A stretch of 64,000 nucleotides of DNA, taken from the NCBI GenBank assembly GCA_036852015.1, contig JAANDG010000343.1, positions 92,299 through 156,298 on the forward strand, in the 5' to 3' direction. This stretch comes from Pelodera strongyloides (lineage: Eukaryota; Nematoda; Chromadorea; Rhabditida; Rhabditidae). The notes under the pieces are model-generated. The model was given only the letters and a program-made list of their open reading frames with translations. It was not told the DNA's origin and did not search any database. This document shows positions 35,301 through 47,506 of this stretch, one piece after another. Positions within the stretch are counted from its first letter, which is position 1. Each line of letters opens with the position of its first letter. The translations under genes and the position numbers were made by a program.

Positions 35301-36959
35301 CGGTCGCACAGTTCGTCTTTCTGAAATTTGCTCTGGGCGTCGATTCCTACTTCTGGGGATGGGAGGTGTTCCAAGACCTCTGCGCGGGTATTGAATGGCC
35401 TGAGACTGGAAAGTTCCCTAGGTAGCGTTTTTGCATGCATGGGGTAAAATTTATAGAAAGTTGGGGGAAGGTCCCGTAGCGATTGTTTTATGTTAACATA
35501 GAATGTCTTAAAATTCAAAAAAATTCTGTTACGCTTCAAGAGCGTGCACCTGTATTCAAGGGAGTACAAGGTTTGCTCATCTCCAGTGGTTAATGATAAA
35601 TCGATAAATGAACTCCTAATGCTGTTCTACGATTATGACAACGACGCAGTAAATTTTCTTTGGCACTAGTCTGAAAGAGTGATAGGTTCCTATCAAAAAT
35701 ACATCAAGAAAATTATAAATCCATCTCCATTCCAGGGTTACAATGTGCGATTTCTCCGTGCGTGAACTGGGTAATCTGCATCGTCATTCGGTGCAATGCG
35801 TACTAATGATCAACATGTTCAATGAAAAGATTTTCGTTGCACTTTGGTTCTGGCTGGCCTTTTTGGCTGTGTACAGGTAATAGTTGAGAACTCTACGCCT
35901 TCATGGCCTAGTTATTAAACTAAACATTAGCTTGAGGTCTGTAAGCCCCTTTTCAACTTTTGTTATATACAGCCGCGCAACATTTGATCTTTATATTTAA
36001 CTTGTAGTCTGTACTCCCTGATCTACTGGCTCGTCACCTCTGTCACAATTGCAACGGGAAGAAAAATTGTGAACAATTATATCGAAAAGGTAACTTTTAG
36101 AATTCTGTTCATTATCGTGCGAAATATTAAACGCTTCGATTGAAATTTGGACAGTGTATGTTGTATGTATAGCATGCATACTGTAGTTTGTCGTTTGGAC
36201 TGTTAATCCATACTGTAGTTTGGACTGGGACTCAGGCCTACTTACTGTAAGAAGGCCTTCTTTCAGATTGATTCGTCTGTCTACCGCAGTGCCCATAGAA
36301 AGTCACTTCTGAATGAATTTGTCACTGAGAAACTCCGACCGGATGGAGTCTTCCTTGTTAGGTAGGGATGTTCAAATTTATATCAAATTTGTGTCAGAAA
36401 CAAAAATCACAGAGTACGGCGGTAGTGTAGTGGTTAATGCGGTGGACCGCTAACCCAAGTACGCGAGTTTGACTCTTGTCCACCTCTGTTAGCAATTTGT
36501 AGGCTAGTTGCTTTCCTAGGTGTTTTTTCGGCAAATCCCAAGCCTTTGTCGAAGTCGCATAAAAGCACAGTTGTAGCACAGCACAGTTGTAGCACAGCAC
36601 AGTTGTAGCACCGTATCGTTTGAATATTCTTCTCTTTCCAGATTGATCTCAAAGAATTCTGGTGACATGGTAACGTGTGCTCTTTTGGACACAATGTGGA
36701 AAGACTTTGTTCAGGTAAGCAGATCACTTTGTATATTTGAATTTGAATTTTTTGCTTGGTCATTTATGTATCGTTTCTATTTTTCCGAATTTTGTCAAAT
36801 TAAACATGTATTAAACTCCATGTACTGTGCAAATTTACAATACTGTATTGAAAACACCTTTACTTTATACTCGATTTTCAGGAGCGTGGCAGCCATCCTC
36901 CCCCGTACACTGAGCCACTTCTTCTGGGAAAGAAGGACATCGCCGAGAGTGATTTATAA
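32347..36959 (+). CDS. inx-12: Innexin, gap-junction subunit (first of two)
   Basis: Exons 32347-32474, 33000-33046, 34016-34089, 34226-34304, 34463-34555, 34815-34996, 35273-35421, 35736-35876, 36008-36089, 36267-36361, 36642-36714 and 36882-36959 join in phase to 406 aa. Innexins are four-pass membrane proteins that form gap junctions and hemichannels. Seen: TM1 ([16 protein letters not shown]), the first extracellular loop with [12 protein letters not shown] and [10 protein letters not shown] (its two cysteines), the innexin signature YYQWVPF before TM2, TM3 ([13 protein letters not shown]), [17 protein letters not shown] and [17 protein letters not shown], then TM4. The tail ends AESDL. 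Loop 1 ([10 protein letters not shown]) departs from the usual WE.Y.E.YC. The preferred start follows CCTTTCAG by 61 nt. Large introns hold mobile elements. The name inx-12 is inferred from order next to an asic-1-like gene; inx-13 or another innexin is possible. Confidence 0.92.
32648..32984. repeat. MITE-B copy 2, in innexin 1 intron 1
   Basis: Same ends and arms as 20281-20646. It ends 15 bp before the exon 2 start at 33000, so the acceptor CATTCAG lies just beyond its terminal TTAA. Confidence 0.95.
33082..33916. mobile_element. Tc1/mariner-type non-autonomous element (835 bp, TA target site)
   Basis: Terminal repeats begin CAGTGCGCGTCATAAGTATC and end in the diverged inverse of CAGTGCAGCGCATATG; both are flanked by TA. 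GGGCACCC follows near both ends. A central long palindrome (GGCGTACTCCGAAGGA and its inverse, 33495-33700) forms most of the interior. CAGT ends plus TA duplication are typical of Tc1/mariner. No transposase frame remains. It lies in innexin 1 intron 2. Confidence 0.85.
34617..34755. repeat. Fragment of MITE-H in innexin 1 intron 5
   Basis: GAAAATTGGAAAAAAATT..CATATTTGAGACGGAGAATC matches the right half of 41064-41481. Confidence 0.65.
36419..36486 (+). pseudogene. tRNA-like sequence (tRNA pseudogene or SINE head)
   Basis: Contains an A-box-like TGTAGTGGTTAA and a B-box-like AGTTTGACTC about 35 nt later, with CTAA near the expected anticodon. The acceptor ends do not pair well. It lies in innexin 1 intron 10, followed by three copies of AGCACAGTTGT. 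Confidence 0.4.
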
Positions 36960-37083
36960 AGATTTTAAAGGTGTATCCCGACCAATCGTAGAAAGAGCAA
37001 ACGAATACTGTATCTTTTGGCAACTCTCATTTTGCTTTATTGCTTTTTGCTTGTAATTTTTTTACCGAAAATTTCAGACCTAA
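36960..37083. other. 3' region of innexin 1
   Basis: No AATAAA is seen directly after the stop. The nearest is at 37699-37704, beyond the MITE-G insertion, so the 3' end is uncertain. Confidence 0.3.
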
Positions 37084-37231
37084 TAGCCCATATTCTCGGG
37101 TCGACGGGAATGTTCCGTTTGGGAGCTCATTCGTATGCAAATTTTTCCTCCAGCTAATCTAGGTAGTCGAGAAATTTGCATACAAAGGATTTCCCAAACG
37201 GAACGTTTCCGTCGACCCGAGAATACGGGCT
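37084..37231. repeat. MITE-G copy 1 (AGCCCRTATTCTCGGGTCG family)
   Basis: Left TATTCTCGGGTCGACGGGAA, right GTCGACCCGAGAATACGGGC, inner CCGTTTGGGA/TCCCAAACGG and TATGCAAATTT/AAATTTGCATA. A second, nearly identical copy lies at 50913-51063. Confidence 0.95.
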
Positions 37232-37799
37232 CATAAGTGATTTTGGTCGAAATTTGGAAATTCTATAATTCTATAAAGATTTTTTAAGACCTTTTGCAGA
37301 CATTCCTACCCTTTTCTAGTACGTCGACTGCCGTTTTTGTTCTGTGAGATTATGTGCAAATTACAGTATTAAAGTGGTACTTACGTGATTTTACAATTTG
37401 AATATTAGATTAGTTTATGGATCTTTAATCTAGAATTTAACTAACGATTCCCCTTGGAATGATTATTATTGATTGATACTGATTATCGTACATATACTGT
37501 AGTTAGTCCCAAAATGCGGTATTTGAATCTGTACCCTTGTTGTAGCCCTTATAGCTCTTACTTAGGTTACAACCAATTGATACACAACCACTAACATTCA
37601 AATATCAACAGTAAACCAATATTTCGACTTTCAACCATAATTTGCGAATGAATAGGATGTATATTTTTTAGTTTACCCAATTTTCACATATTTCTACTAA
37701 ATAAAGTCTTTATGTCTTCGCGGTCTATTCTATTTGTCAGTTGGCGAAAGTGTTGCTTTTTAGGGTCGTCCTTGACCTTGTGGACTCTTGGAATTCCCC

Positions 37800-37844
<45 letters not shown>

Positions 37845-38639
37845 TCCATAAAAAGCATACCGCTAATGAGCTTAAAGTTACGAATCAAAGTCAGAAAAAG
37901 ACGTGAAATAATTTTTTTGAAGGTCGCATACTTATTGGCAGAGAGAAATATGTTAGGCCTTTGCTATATTGATTGAGTTCGGATTTTTTTCATGAGAAGT
38001 CAGAGAAATACATGTACAATAATCAAGTAATTAAAAAGGAAATATGACTAATATAGTAGCAAAATGACTCACTATGTATGAGTAGGACTGCTTTTAGTTG
38101 AAGTCATTACCGTAGTTTGGTGGTTTGTGTTCCAAACTCGTAGATATTTCGAAATACTCTGTGTCCTCTCTATCAGATATTAATCATTTTACAATCGCCG
38201 AGCATTGATATGTTGATATGATATGAGATGTAGTCATTCATCATCATATCACTACGCACAGTGACTGATTGATGGAGACTTGCAAAATAAATCGATATCA
38301 TCCACATTAGTCTAATGGAGGGCGTTTTCAAATCTGCTAAACGGTATCGAGTACTGTAGGGTTACCGTAATAGGGTTCTAGGTTTGGGTTTTTAAACCAC
38401 AAACACTGTCATCAAGCACTGTTTTGTTACCGACACTGTCGTCTACCTCCATATCTGTATACTGAATTTATGTTATCCATAAAACCGATTATGACTTTTT
38501 ATGTTTTCACACGCAAACACCAAACTCCAATTGTCAACAACCGTTTTCTGGTTTCGAACTCCATTTTCGTATAATTTGTGCAAATCACCCATCGATATAT
38601 GCAAATTCGGGGAAAAGTTGTAGACAGACGATTAGTGAG
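37232..38639. other. Spacer between the two innexins
   Basis: Contains (CT)n at 37804-37842 and AT-rich DNA. No gene recognised. The 2.9-kb distance between the innexin coding regions argues against a closely spaced operon. Confidence 0.5.
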
Positions 38640-38990
38640 AGAGTTGTTGGGGGTGGAGAGTCATTGACGATAAAGACAGCGAGAAACGATCATCGTGAAG
38701 AGACGGCGACGGAAAAGAAAGAAGGCAGTGTTGACAGCCGACAGTGGAAGAAATGATCTACAGTATCGCAGATGAGACGCAGAGAAGGGGGCGGGTTTTC
38801 GCAGATCAGATGCAGGGTTGGAGAGGAGAGAGCAGAGACGGAGAGACGGTCAGAGAGAAGGACAGTACTCATCGATCCTGGTTGCTCTCCTCTCTTTGAT
38901 AGGAAACTACTCGTCCTCCACCGATTCCGAGTCGTCGACGTGCTCGCAGTAGCTGTAGTCTCCGACGAGTCCCATCTAGACACCGAAGAG
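38640..38990 (+). promoter_or_regulatory. Candidate 5'-UTR exon of innexin 2
   Basis: A GC/GA-rich block unlike its AT-rich surroundings. It ends GAAGAG|GTCAGT at 38990, a usable donor facing the acceptor GATTGTAG at 39812 that opens the first coding exon. Frames on both strands are open here only because of base composition. Confidence 0.35.
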
Positions 38991-39834
38991 GTCAGTTCAG
39001 TCGATCGATAAATCAATCAATCAATAGTCTTACCAGTCTTTTGCTATAAGTTAGCTTAGAACCTTTTGTTGAACTTGTGTTTTGTAGCGCTAAGGCACTT
39101 GAAATATTGTTTGCTCGGTTTACGTTACTTAATCAATTAATCAATAATTGTCAGATTCAGTTTGGGCACTGTAATCCAAATAAAGGGTGTTCTTCGCTTT
39201 TCTTACTCTTTCGTTTTTTCTAGTGTTATTCGAATCGCTGAATTTCAGTATTGAATTGATATTTATTTATGGAAATAATTTTTATCAATTGAGCGCATTT
39301 GTAGTAATCAGCTAACAATCACTCCGATGCATGTTCCATTCATATTACAGCCAGATTTTACCGTTGATATAAACTCTGAAAATATGTATATACACTCAAT
39401 ACTGTTTCCGCAGAAGTCAAAATCAATAGTCAGCCTTAGTTTAAACTTACAATTAGTTAAAAATCTGAAATTGCAAAAACACTATCCGAAACCTGATTTT
39501 GGCATAATTTTTTTGCGTTCGCACATTAGTATCTCTCCAACCAGAATGATGCATTTCTCTGTGTTTGAATTGTTGAACTTTGAGTTTTAGTATTAAAAAG
39601 ATTTCATCTTGTGGAGACATACATAATGCAGCGGGAAATACTAAGAGGGACTTTTAATTTCTAACAACAAAAAATAGTTCACAATCTAAACATAGCGTTA
39701 AAACCGTTAGATGTGTCCAAGGAAATATGATTCGCAGTTTCATAGTAATTAAGATAGAGTTGAGTGAGTGATTGGTTACGGATAGACTTTAAATGTAATC
39801 TAACGATTGTAGGTGTCTGTGCTCCCCCTCTCTG

Positions 39835-42800
39835 ATGTTCTTCATTGATGTGTTCCTCAAGGGGCTCAAGCCCAACAACGATGACGATGCCGTCGACAGA
39901 CTCAACTACTACTACACTCCCATGCTAATTGTCATTTTTGCATTGACATTATCTGCGAAACAGTGAGTATTTTCCAATTTTTCTAATTGTAAGATAACTT
40001 TCGATAGTAAACTATTGTCACAACCTAATGAACATTGGTATGTAAGCGTCGTGAGGGTAGGAAAGGTACATTGACAACAAAAAAAAACAGGAACAAAACA
40101 TTTTTTTAAATAAATAAAGTTAATTTATTATTCAGATATGTCGGACAACCTATTCAATGTTGGATACCGGCTCAATTTACTGGTGAGTGAGGAAAAAAAA
40201 GATTACAGCTGAGGCCATATTCACCACTCGATTCCCTCTTGGGAACTAGTCCCTGGGGACAGAAATAGCATTCTAATGGGAGAGACGCAGAGAAAAAGCC
40301 GGGGAATTCCCCATGGGGAATTTAGTGGTGAATATGGCCTCTGAATAATTTAATTTTTTACTCCTGGCTGGCTGACTCTCCTGATTTTCGGTGGACTTTT
40401 TTTTTGGCAAAAGACTTCAAATATGACTATCGATTAATCTCTTGAATCGTCAAAATTTGGTAACCCAGCACTACAAATCCCAATCATCACTATGTCGTAG
40501 AAATGATACAAACGAATGTCTTTATTGTATTTATATAACCCCGATCTTGTGCACCCCGGTGCACCATTTCTGCGGATTCGGTTGATATAACCCGGTACTC
40601 TTTACTCTTTAACTTTAAAGCGAAATACCGGCCGGTTTTTGAATCGCATCGTGAACAACTGCATTCTTATGCATCATATGCAAATGAGTATAAATTAGAA
40701 TAAAAACTAGACCCCAATTAGACCCCTCCTTGCATAACTGCATAATAATGCAGATATTTGAGATGCGTTTCAAAAACCGGCCAGTATTTCGCTTTGACCC
40801 CACTATTTTAGGCGCCTGGGAGCAATATTCTGAGAATTACTGCTTCGTTCAGAACACTTATTTCCTTCCATTGAACCATTACATTCCAAAAGATGTTGGA
40901 GAGAGAGAAGACAGAGAAATTGGTAGGCGTTCATAGTTATATTTTATTTGTTTTACTTGACTGAATATTTGCGAAACTACATTTGGAAAAACACATCAAA
41001 TTCTAGCACTTCGTGCAATAGGGGATGTAGAAGTTTTTTTATTTGAAATGAAAGTCCCTTCTCTTAAAGGGTCAGGCCCATTTCAAGTGACCCCTATTTT
41101 TGATGATTCCATCTGATTCTCCATGTCAAATACAGTAGGATACGATATTTTTCTAATTTTCAAGCGCAAAATTCACGCTGTATTCAGCAATTTACTATGG
41201 CCAGTCATACCCAACTGGCTATCGCAGTTGTCACGCCCCTTCGCGCTAATTGGGCAATATGCTCTATTGGGCGTGGCAATTACGATATTGGCCAATCAAC
41301 GCGAATGGGCGTGACAACTGCGATTGATTGTTGTGTACGACTGGCCACGGTAAATTGCTGAAAACTGCGTGAATATTGCGACAGAAAATTGGAAAAAAAA
41401 TTCAGCCTACTATATTTGAAACGGAGAATCCGATGGAGTCATCTAAAATAGGGGTCATTTGAAATGGGCCTGACCCTTTAATTGCCTAATTATTCCGTAA
41501 TTGCCTTTGTTCAGGTTACTACCAGTGGGTTCCTTTCATCCTCGGAATCCAGGCAATTCTCTTCTATCTTCCTGCAGTCTTCTGGAGAATGCTGAACTGG
41601 CAATCGGGTGAGAGTTGTTCATTTTAGAAATTATGTGTGGATCCCGTTCTCCGCAGTATTCAGTATTCAGGCACAGAAAGAGAACGGTAGTTCCAATCCG
41701 CTATCTGTAGAGGCAACTAATGTTCATTATGTGGCCTGGCAGTGAATATGTTATTCAGAGGTTAAAGCGAAATACCGGCCGGTTTTTGAAACGCATCGAG
41801 TGCTCCCTGCTTTCCTATGCTTCATATGCAAATGAGCGTAAATTTGAATAAAAAATAGACCCCAATAGACCCCTTTTAGCATAACTGCATAAGAATGCTG
41901 ATATTTGAGATGCGTTTCAAAAACCGGCTGGTATTTCGCTTTAAAGCGAAATGCTAGCCTCTTTGGAAAATTTGCATATGATAAGCATCCTATGTATCCT
42001 ATGTATCCTATGTATCCTATGTATCCTATGTATCCTATGTATCCTATGCTAATTTTGTACGATTGCCGTGGACGATCCTACAAAATTAGCATAGGATACA
42101 TAGGATTTGCTTATCATATGCAAATTTTCCAAAGAGGCCAGCATTTCGCTTTAACGTCTAAGGCTCGGTGGCACCCCCGAAGCTATCGTATTTAGGCCAT
42201 ACACCATTGAGAATACATCTTTAAAGCGAAATACCGCCCGGCTTTTGAAACGCATCGAGTACCCCGCCTTTCTTATGCTTCATATGCAAATGAGCATAAA
42301 TTTGAACAAAAAATAGACCCCAATTAAATCCCACTTATCATAACTGCATAGGAACGCTGATATTTGAGATGCGTTTCAAAAAACGGCTGGTATTTCGCTT
42401 TAACTCTTCTCTTTTCGTTTCAGGAATCTCGGTGAAGGGCCTGATTCAAATGTCACTCGATAGTGGGAATGTAGGCAAAGACAGGCGGACGGACAGTGTT
42501 AAAGTGGTGGCCGCCCATATTCACGATTCTCTTCAGGCCCAACACAAATTGGCCTATTTCTGTGAGCAATATTTATTTTTGTGAAACATTTCAAAGAAGA
42601 TGTCATTTCTGAAATTTTGAAAATTTAGTACATATGATATAAAACGTACGAGAATTGCAATGTAAGAAATTATTGTAGCTCACAAAATATTTTATTAAAT
42701 TGTAGGTATTTTCTATTATTTTCAGCTCGCTTCTCCTCATTTATTCACCAGGGAAAGTACCTCACCTCGCTTTATTTGGGAATGAAGCTCATTTATCTCA

Positions 42801-44138
42801 CGCAAGTCTGCCTTCAGTTTGTCATTCTCAACAAGTTGGTTATTTTTTATTAATAAAAGGGATTTATGTGTAGTTGAAGCCAGCACGGCTAAGTTTTACA
42901 TGCATTGCATTACATAATAATAGCCAATCTTGCAACACCACATTAATAATGTAGACGCTAGACGTCTGTGAATTAATACAAGGCTTGCTAGCCTGTGAAT
43001 ACAGTGATGAAATACCGTAATGTATAGTATATACTGTATACTGGGTCGTTTTGCGATATTGAATAGCTTGAGCTACAGTACACTGGTCCCAGCAGTTACA
43101 GTATACTGGTCTCAGCAGTTACAGTATATCTGTATATCGGTCCCATTATTTGCTAGTTCACTTTCTAACATTACTATATTTCAGCTTCCTCTCTACCGAA
43201 TATCTCTTCTGGGGATTGGGCATTCTAGCTGATTTGGCTGCGGGAAGAGAATGGGAGGAGAGCGGACATTTCCCCAGGTAAGAAATTTCAATAATATACA
43301 GAATGTACAAGAAAACGACTTAATTTTTCGATGAAACTTGGTCACGAGGTCGTCACGAAATGGTCACAAAATGGGCTGGCCCAAGAAAAAACCAGTGAAC
43401 CGACACCAACTACCACAATAACATTTCCATTATTCTATGGAGACTACAGCAGTACTGAAACCTGCACCCCATAAGTCAAAACAAGATGGGCTCCATAAAA
43501 CAGTGAACAGTATGCAAATTAGGCCTTTTTCTGTATCTCTACCTCTCTACGTATCTCTCTGTATCTCTCTAGCTCTCTCTCTCTCTCTCTCTTTCTCTCT
43601 CTGCACCAATCAATTTATATCTCTTTCCACAACTAGGTTTACGAGTGCGCGAGGCGCGAAACCCATTTGGACAACAAAAATAAAAGGGAACAATGTCAAA
43701 CTAGTAGATGTTTATGTGTTTATGGCTGGATTCAGTGTCTTGGTAGTTTCTTCACAATGTTAAAAAATTTATTTGTTTATTAATAAGCGCTTCATATTGC
43801 TACCGTACGAAGACGCTCTTTTTGTGGGGTCAAAGACAATTCATAATATAGTAATACCTATTAGCTTACTTCCTACATATTTGGTTTTGCGGTACAAATT
43901 TCCTGTCACTTGTGTTATGTCACAATCAATTGATGTGATTTATGTCTTCCTTGCAACGCATTAGCACACGCATCACTGCTCTCCGCGCATTGGGTTAAAT
44001 AGGGGAACCTGTATGTTCCACGTTGGGGGATTTGCAATATAATACCCACCGTTTTCTTTACATTTAGATTTATATGGTCTCTAAGATTCATATCCAGAAA
44101 CTTCTTCCAATCTCTGTCTCTGTCTCATGCCTCTCCAA

Positions 44139-44170
<32 letters not shown>

Positions 44171-45286
44171 TCTTCATTCAATCGTGGGCTCTCCTACTCT
44201 CTCCCGAGATGTTTGAATTCATGCCTAGACAGGGATAGGTATTAGGTATTCGAACACAAAAGCCTGTCTGGATAAAGTCTCGGTGTCCCAGACATTCTAT
44301 TATGCTCCGTCGTTAAATATTCAAACGTCTAAATTCTTTGGAAAGGTATAATGAGACGCTTATGTTCGGCGTATGTCTGCAATTGCGTTACCAGTTCACG
44401 TCTCTCTCTCTCTGTCTCTCACTCTCTCTCTCTGTCTCTCGCTCTCTCTCTGTCTCTCCTCTCTCTCTGTCTCTCTCTCTTTCCTTTCCTCTCTAAGTCT
44501 ATCTGAATGCCTATTTCCTTCGGTCCCCCTTCATGAGTCTAAAGTCTGAAGTCTAGAGTCGACGTCCAACTTTTCTTCTTCAATGTCGACTAATCAAATC
44601 CTTTCAAAAATGTGTAAACCGTCTGGATGAATACCATTTTCTCTCTCTCTCTCTGTCTCTCTCTATCTATTCCTCTCTCTCTCTCTTCTCTCTCTCTCCC
44701 TCTCTCTCTTTAGTATTTCGAAGAACAAAAATGGGGTACCATTCATGTCTGAACCAAGGAGAGACTGCTACGAGAGATCACTAGCATACAAGAGACGCAT
44801 ACAAACAACCATTTGTATCCTCCTCACAAAAGGCATTCACCACATGTAATCGCATGCAAATTTGAGTCGGGGAGAAAGTTTGGGGACCGGCCGAAAATTC
44901 TTTGGAGAATTGCCAAATATGAATACCATACAAAGTGTTATTTACATGGTAAATAGACATGGAAATGCGGGTTGATTTTGGAACTCGGCAATAACTGGAA
45001 ATACGGCGAATAACTAATATAGTGTGTTTCGATTCGACTATCTTTGAGTAGTTTATGTTTATATAAGAGAATAGGGGGGGGGGGGCAATAAATACTCAAA
45101 AATTCAAAACAATGCCTTTTGTTCTTCTTCTGTATTGATTTGCTCATTTAATTCAAATATTTTATACCAATCGCCAAGGCGTTAGTATCTTCTTTCTCCT
45201 ACGAGATTGGGGGTCATCGGAGGTTGATCTTAGCTGCTGATTAGTTGGGGGTATAAAGGAGGTAGAGAGAGAGAGAGAGACACAGA

Positions 45287-45317
<31 letters not shown>

Positions 45318-47506
45318 TTGACAGGGGTGAAGGTTTCTCGTAGGCTGATATTTTTTAGCATTGCGGGGCTAGCGGAAATATTATTTTACGTGAAACTTAC
45401 ACCGGGCTAATGCCTACTTGCCTTGTGTCTGTGTTTTTGATAGGTCTACAGTATATGGTCTCGCACTCGTGAAGTAATGAAGTATATTGTATTTATCATT
45501 TTTATAGCGAGGCGGATGATTAATGATAAGTACATACGATACTACAGACTGCAGAAGTCGACTTCTTTTCGATCGATACCAGTTATGCGTTCATTCTGTT
45601 GTGTTTATAACCTTGACTCCCCGGTAATCGCATTCAAAAGGTATACGACGAACCGAGGACGCATTCGAGAACGAGATTTGCATACAAAGTATGGGGATCG
45701 GGGGGAATTTGAATGGAAAGTTGGGGACAAGCAAATTTTCTGCAGTTTTTTTTACAAATATTCTGTAAATACAACCGGCTCAAAACAGTATCTTACGAGA
45801 CAGAAATATAATAAAATGGATGAAAAAAAAGAAGAAGAAAACCTTGTTTGATCAGTCAGAAAATGGTGAAGAATCTAATTTATGCATCTTATTCCAGAGT
45901 TACGATGTGCGACTTCGAGGTACGTGTGCTGGGAAATAAGCACAGACACACTGTGCAGTGCGTGCTGATGATCAACATGTTCAACGAGAAGGTAATATAT
46001 TATACCAGACGGCTATCGCCGCCTGATGCGACTTTCAAAGTCTTCAAAATTTTTGTTGCATTCATAAGCGGCCTCAAACAAAAAAGTAAACTCTTCTCCT
46101 TTATATAATGAGATTCTTATACTCAACCAGACAATTGATAAGGAAAAAGAGTGCTGAAAGTTTGCAACCTATATGACATGAAGTGGTGGTCTTCATATTG
46201 TTATCACTTGTAAGAAGTAAGCCCTTAATCCTCTTCTTAGGTACCAGTGTGTCCTTTCTCTTTATTGTTTTGGTTTTACTATTCGTTCTCCCTTTCAGGT
46301 CTATCTATTCCTGTGGTGGTGGCTCCTGTTGGTCGCCGTTGCCACACTCGGATCATTCATTTACTGGCTCTGGCAAATGGGCTCAAAGGGAGAACAAAAT
46401 ACCTTCATATCCAAATATCTCTCCGTTTTCGGACTTGTAAACAGGGATGACATCAGCAGTGAGTTTCTCATTTCGTGGTCTCTGTACTCCGCGCAATTGC
46501 CGCACAAAAATAGAGCCAGTCACAATTTCGCTTCCGGAGCGGCACCGCCGCCGCGAGAGCTTGCATTGGACATAGTTGGCGCATCCCATCGCATCTTAGT
46601 GCGCGAAGGTTAGCGCTAGTGGCTTATATGTGAATCAATAAAGAACTCAATTCAGGCGAGCGTGCCCTTGACAAGTTCGTTGACCAGAACCTCCGGAGTG
46701 ACGGAGTCTTTGTTCTTCGTTTGATAGCCGCCAACGCTGGGGACCTGATCACGACAGATATTGTAGCGGCACTGTGGAAGCGATTCCTTGAGGATGAGGT
46801 ACGGTAACTTTCTGTCTTCATGAACTCCAAACTACAAGTTACAATCGGTCACCGCTAGGTCGCTCAATGGTCGTCAAACGGTTGGCAAAACACGATAACA
46901 TTTGACCTCGCTCCTAGCAGTTCGCGCTCCCTTCGCACGTTACTCCCAGCTATATCGCATGCAAATTTGGCGTACGTCCTTGGCACTAGTAGGCGCATTG
47001 CGGGGGGCACGGAGCGTGGGAAAAACACGTACACATTATAGCGGACGAACACTAATATATGATCACATCTGTATTCTGTAGCACATAAGTGAAGTGCCCA
47101 TAAATGTGTTCGATATTGGTAATAAATAAACTTTCACAAAAATCTGATGCGGCGATAAGATCCAGAACTTGAAACAACTTTCTTGTGAAGTATCGCATAA
47201 ATCATAGGGAGACTCTTTTTGTTTTTTTTTGGTTCAGTGAAGCATGTGCATTGTGACATAACTAGCCAGTACTGATCGTTTCGTAGTTGTGGCTGTATTA
47301 TTACTCCCCTAATTGGTTGCTAAATGGGTGGACGATTAAACCTGTGCTAACTTTGTGCTTTTCTTGTTCCGTCAGAAACCTAATTGCGTTCCTAACCGAA
47401 TATCGTTCAGATGAATAACGCGTCGTCTCCTCCTCGAGTTGGAGCTCCTCCCTTGGATGACGTTGATGGATTCCACGAGAACCTCGAAAAGACCCCACTT
47501 CAATAG
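39835..47506 (+). CDS. inx-13: Innexin, gap-junction subunit (second of two)
   Basis: Eleven exons, all in phase, give 403 aa: 39835-39962, 40136-40182, 40812-40922, 41515-41607, 42424-42561, 42726-42834, 43185-43277, 45898-45991, 46299-46458, 46656-46798, 47411-47506. Seen: [20 protein letters not shown] (start of TM1), [20 protein letters not shown] and [14 protein letters not shown] in extracellular loop 1, [10 protein letters not shown] at TM2, [38 protein letters not shown] and [16 protein letters not shown] in loop 2 to TM4, then a cytosolic tail rich in Pro. It is closer to the innexin consensus than its neighbour. Protein role: gap-junction channel subunit in the plasma membrane, possibly assembling with the neighbouring innexin (inference). 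In C. elegans the two are reported in the excretory system and hypodermis. Introns 2-4 are filled by MITE-A, -F and -H copies; intron 7 is 2.6 kb and rich in (CT)n. The inx-13 name is by order and is tentative. Confidence 0.93.
40211..40342. repeat. MITE-F copy 2, in innexin 2 intron 2
   Basis: GAGGCCATATTCACCACTCG on the left is mirrored by GTGGTGAATATGGCCTC on the right. Confidence 0.95.
40615..40797. repeat. MITE-A copy 6, ending 14 bp before innexin 2 exon 3
   Basis: Ends TTTAAAGCGAAATACCGGCC and GGCCAGTATTTCGCTTTGA. The exon acceptor TATTTTAG follows almost immediately. Confidence 0.95.
41064..41481. repeat. MITE-H, 418-bp inverted-repeat element
   Basis: TTAAAGGGTCAGGCCCATTTC on the left, GAAATGGGCCTGACCCTTTAA on the right. 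Inner mirrored blocks include GATGATTCCATC and TGGCCAGTCATACC, around a GGGCGTGGCAATTACGA centre. It occupies most of innexin 2 intron 3. Confidence 0.95.
41762..41944. repeat. MITE-A copy 7
   Basis: Ends GTTAAAGCGAAATACCGGCC and TGGTATTTCGCTTTAA. Its right terminus is fused to the left terminus of the next element, sharing TTAA. Confidence 0.95.
41941..42154. repeat. MITE-A' with 9-bp tandem core
   Basis: It has the same outermost ends as MITE-A (TTAAAGCGAAAT / ATTTCGCTTTAA) but a different arm (GCTAGCCTCTTTGGAAAATTT). One arm carries about seven head-to-tail copies of TATCCTATG (41993-42049). The translated MYPMYP repeat here is an artefact. Confidence 0.9.
42221..42403. repeat. MITE-A copy 8, ending 20 bp before innexin 2 exon 5
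   Basis: Ends TTAAAGCGAAATACCGCCCG and CGGCTGGTATTTCGCTTTAA. Confidence 0.95.
43278..45897. other. Large intron 7 of innexin 2
   Basis: Holds several (CT)n or (GA)n tracts (43535-43600, 44140-44167, 44400-44480, 44640-44712, 45262-45318). It also has a CCGTCACC-like segment near 43330 related to 8180-8370. No coding exon found. Confidence 0.7.

Noticed and set aside
36419..36486. Functional tRNA
   Set aside because: Acceptor arms do not pair; kept only as tRNA-like sequence.
38690..39016. Open frames on both strands next to innexin 2
   Set aside because: Openness reflects GC/GA-rich composition. A 5'-UTR exon explains it better.
41905..42195. Plus-strand ORF with MYPMYP repeats
   Set aside because: It is a translation of MITE-A and MITE-A' with a 9-bp minisatellite.
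32347..47506. Innexin operon
   Set aside because: The coding regions are 2.9 kb apart with a separate GC-rich promoter-like block, unlike nematode operon spacing of about 100 bp.
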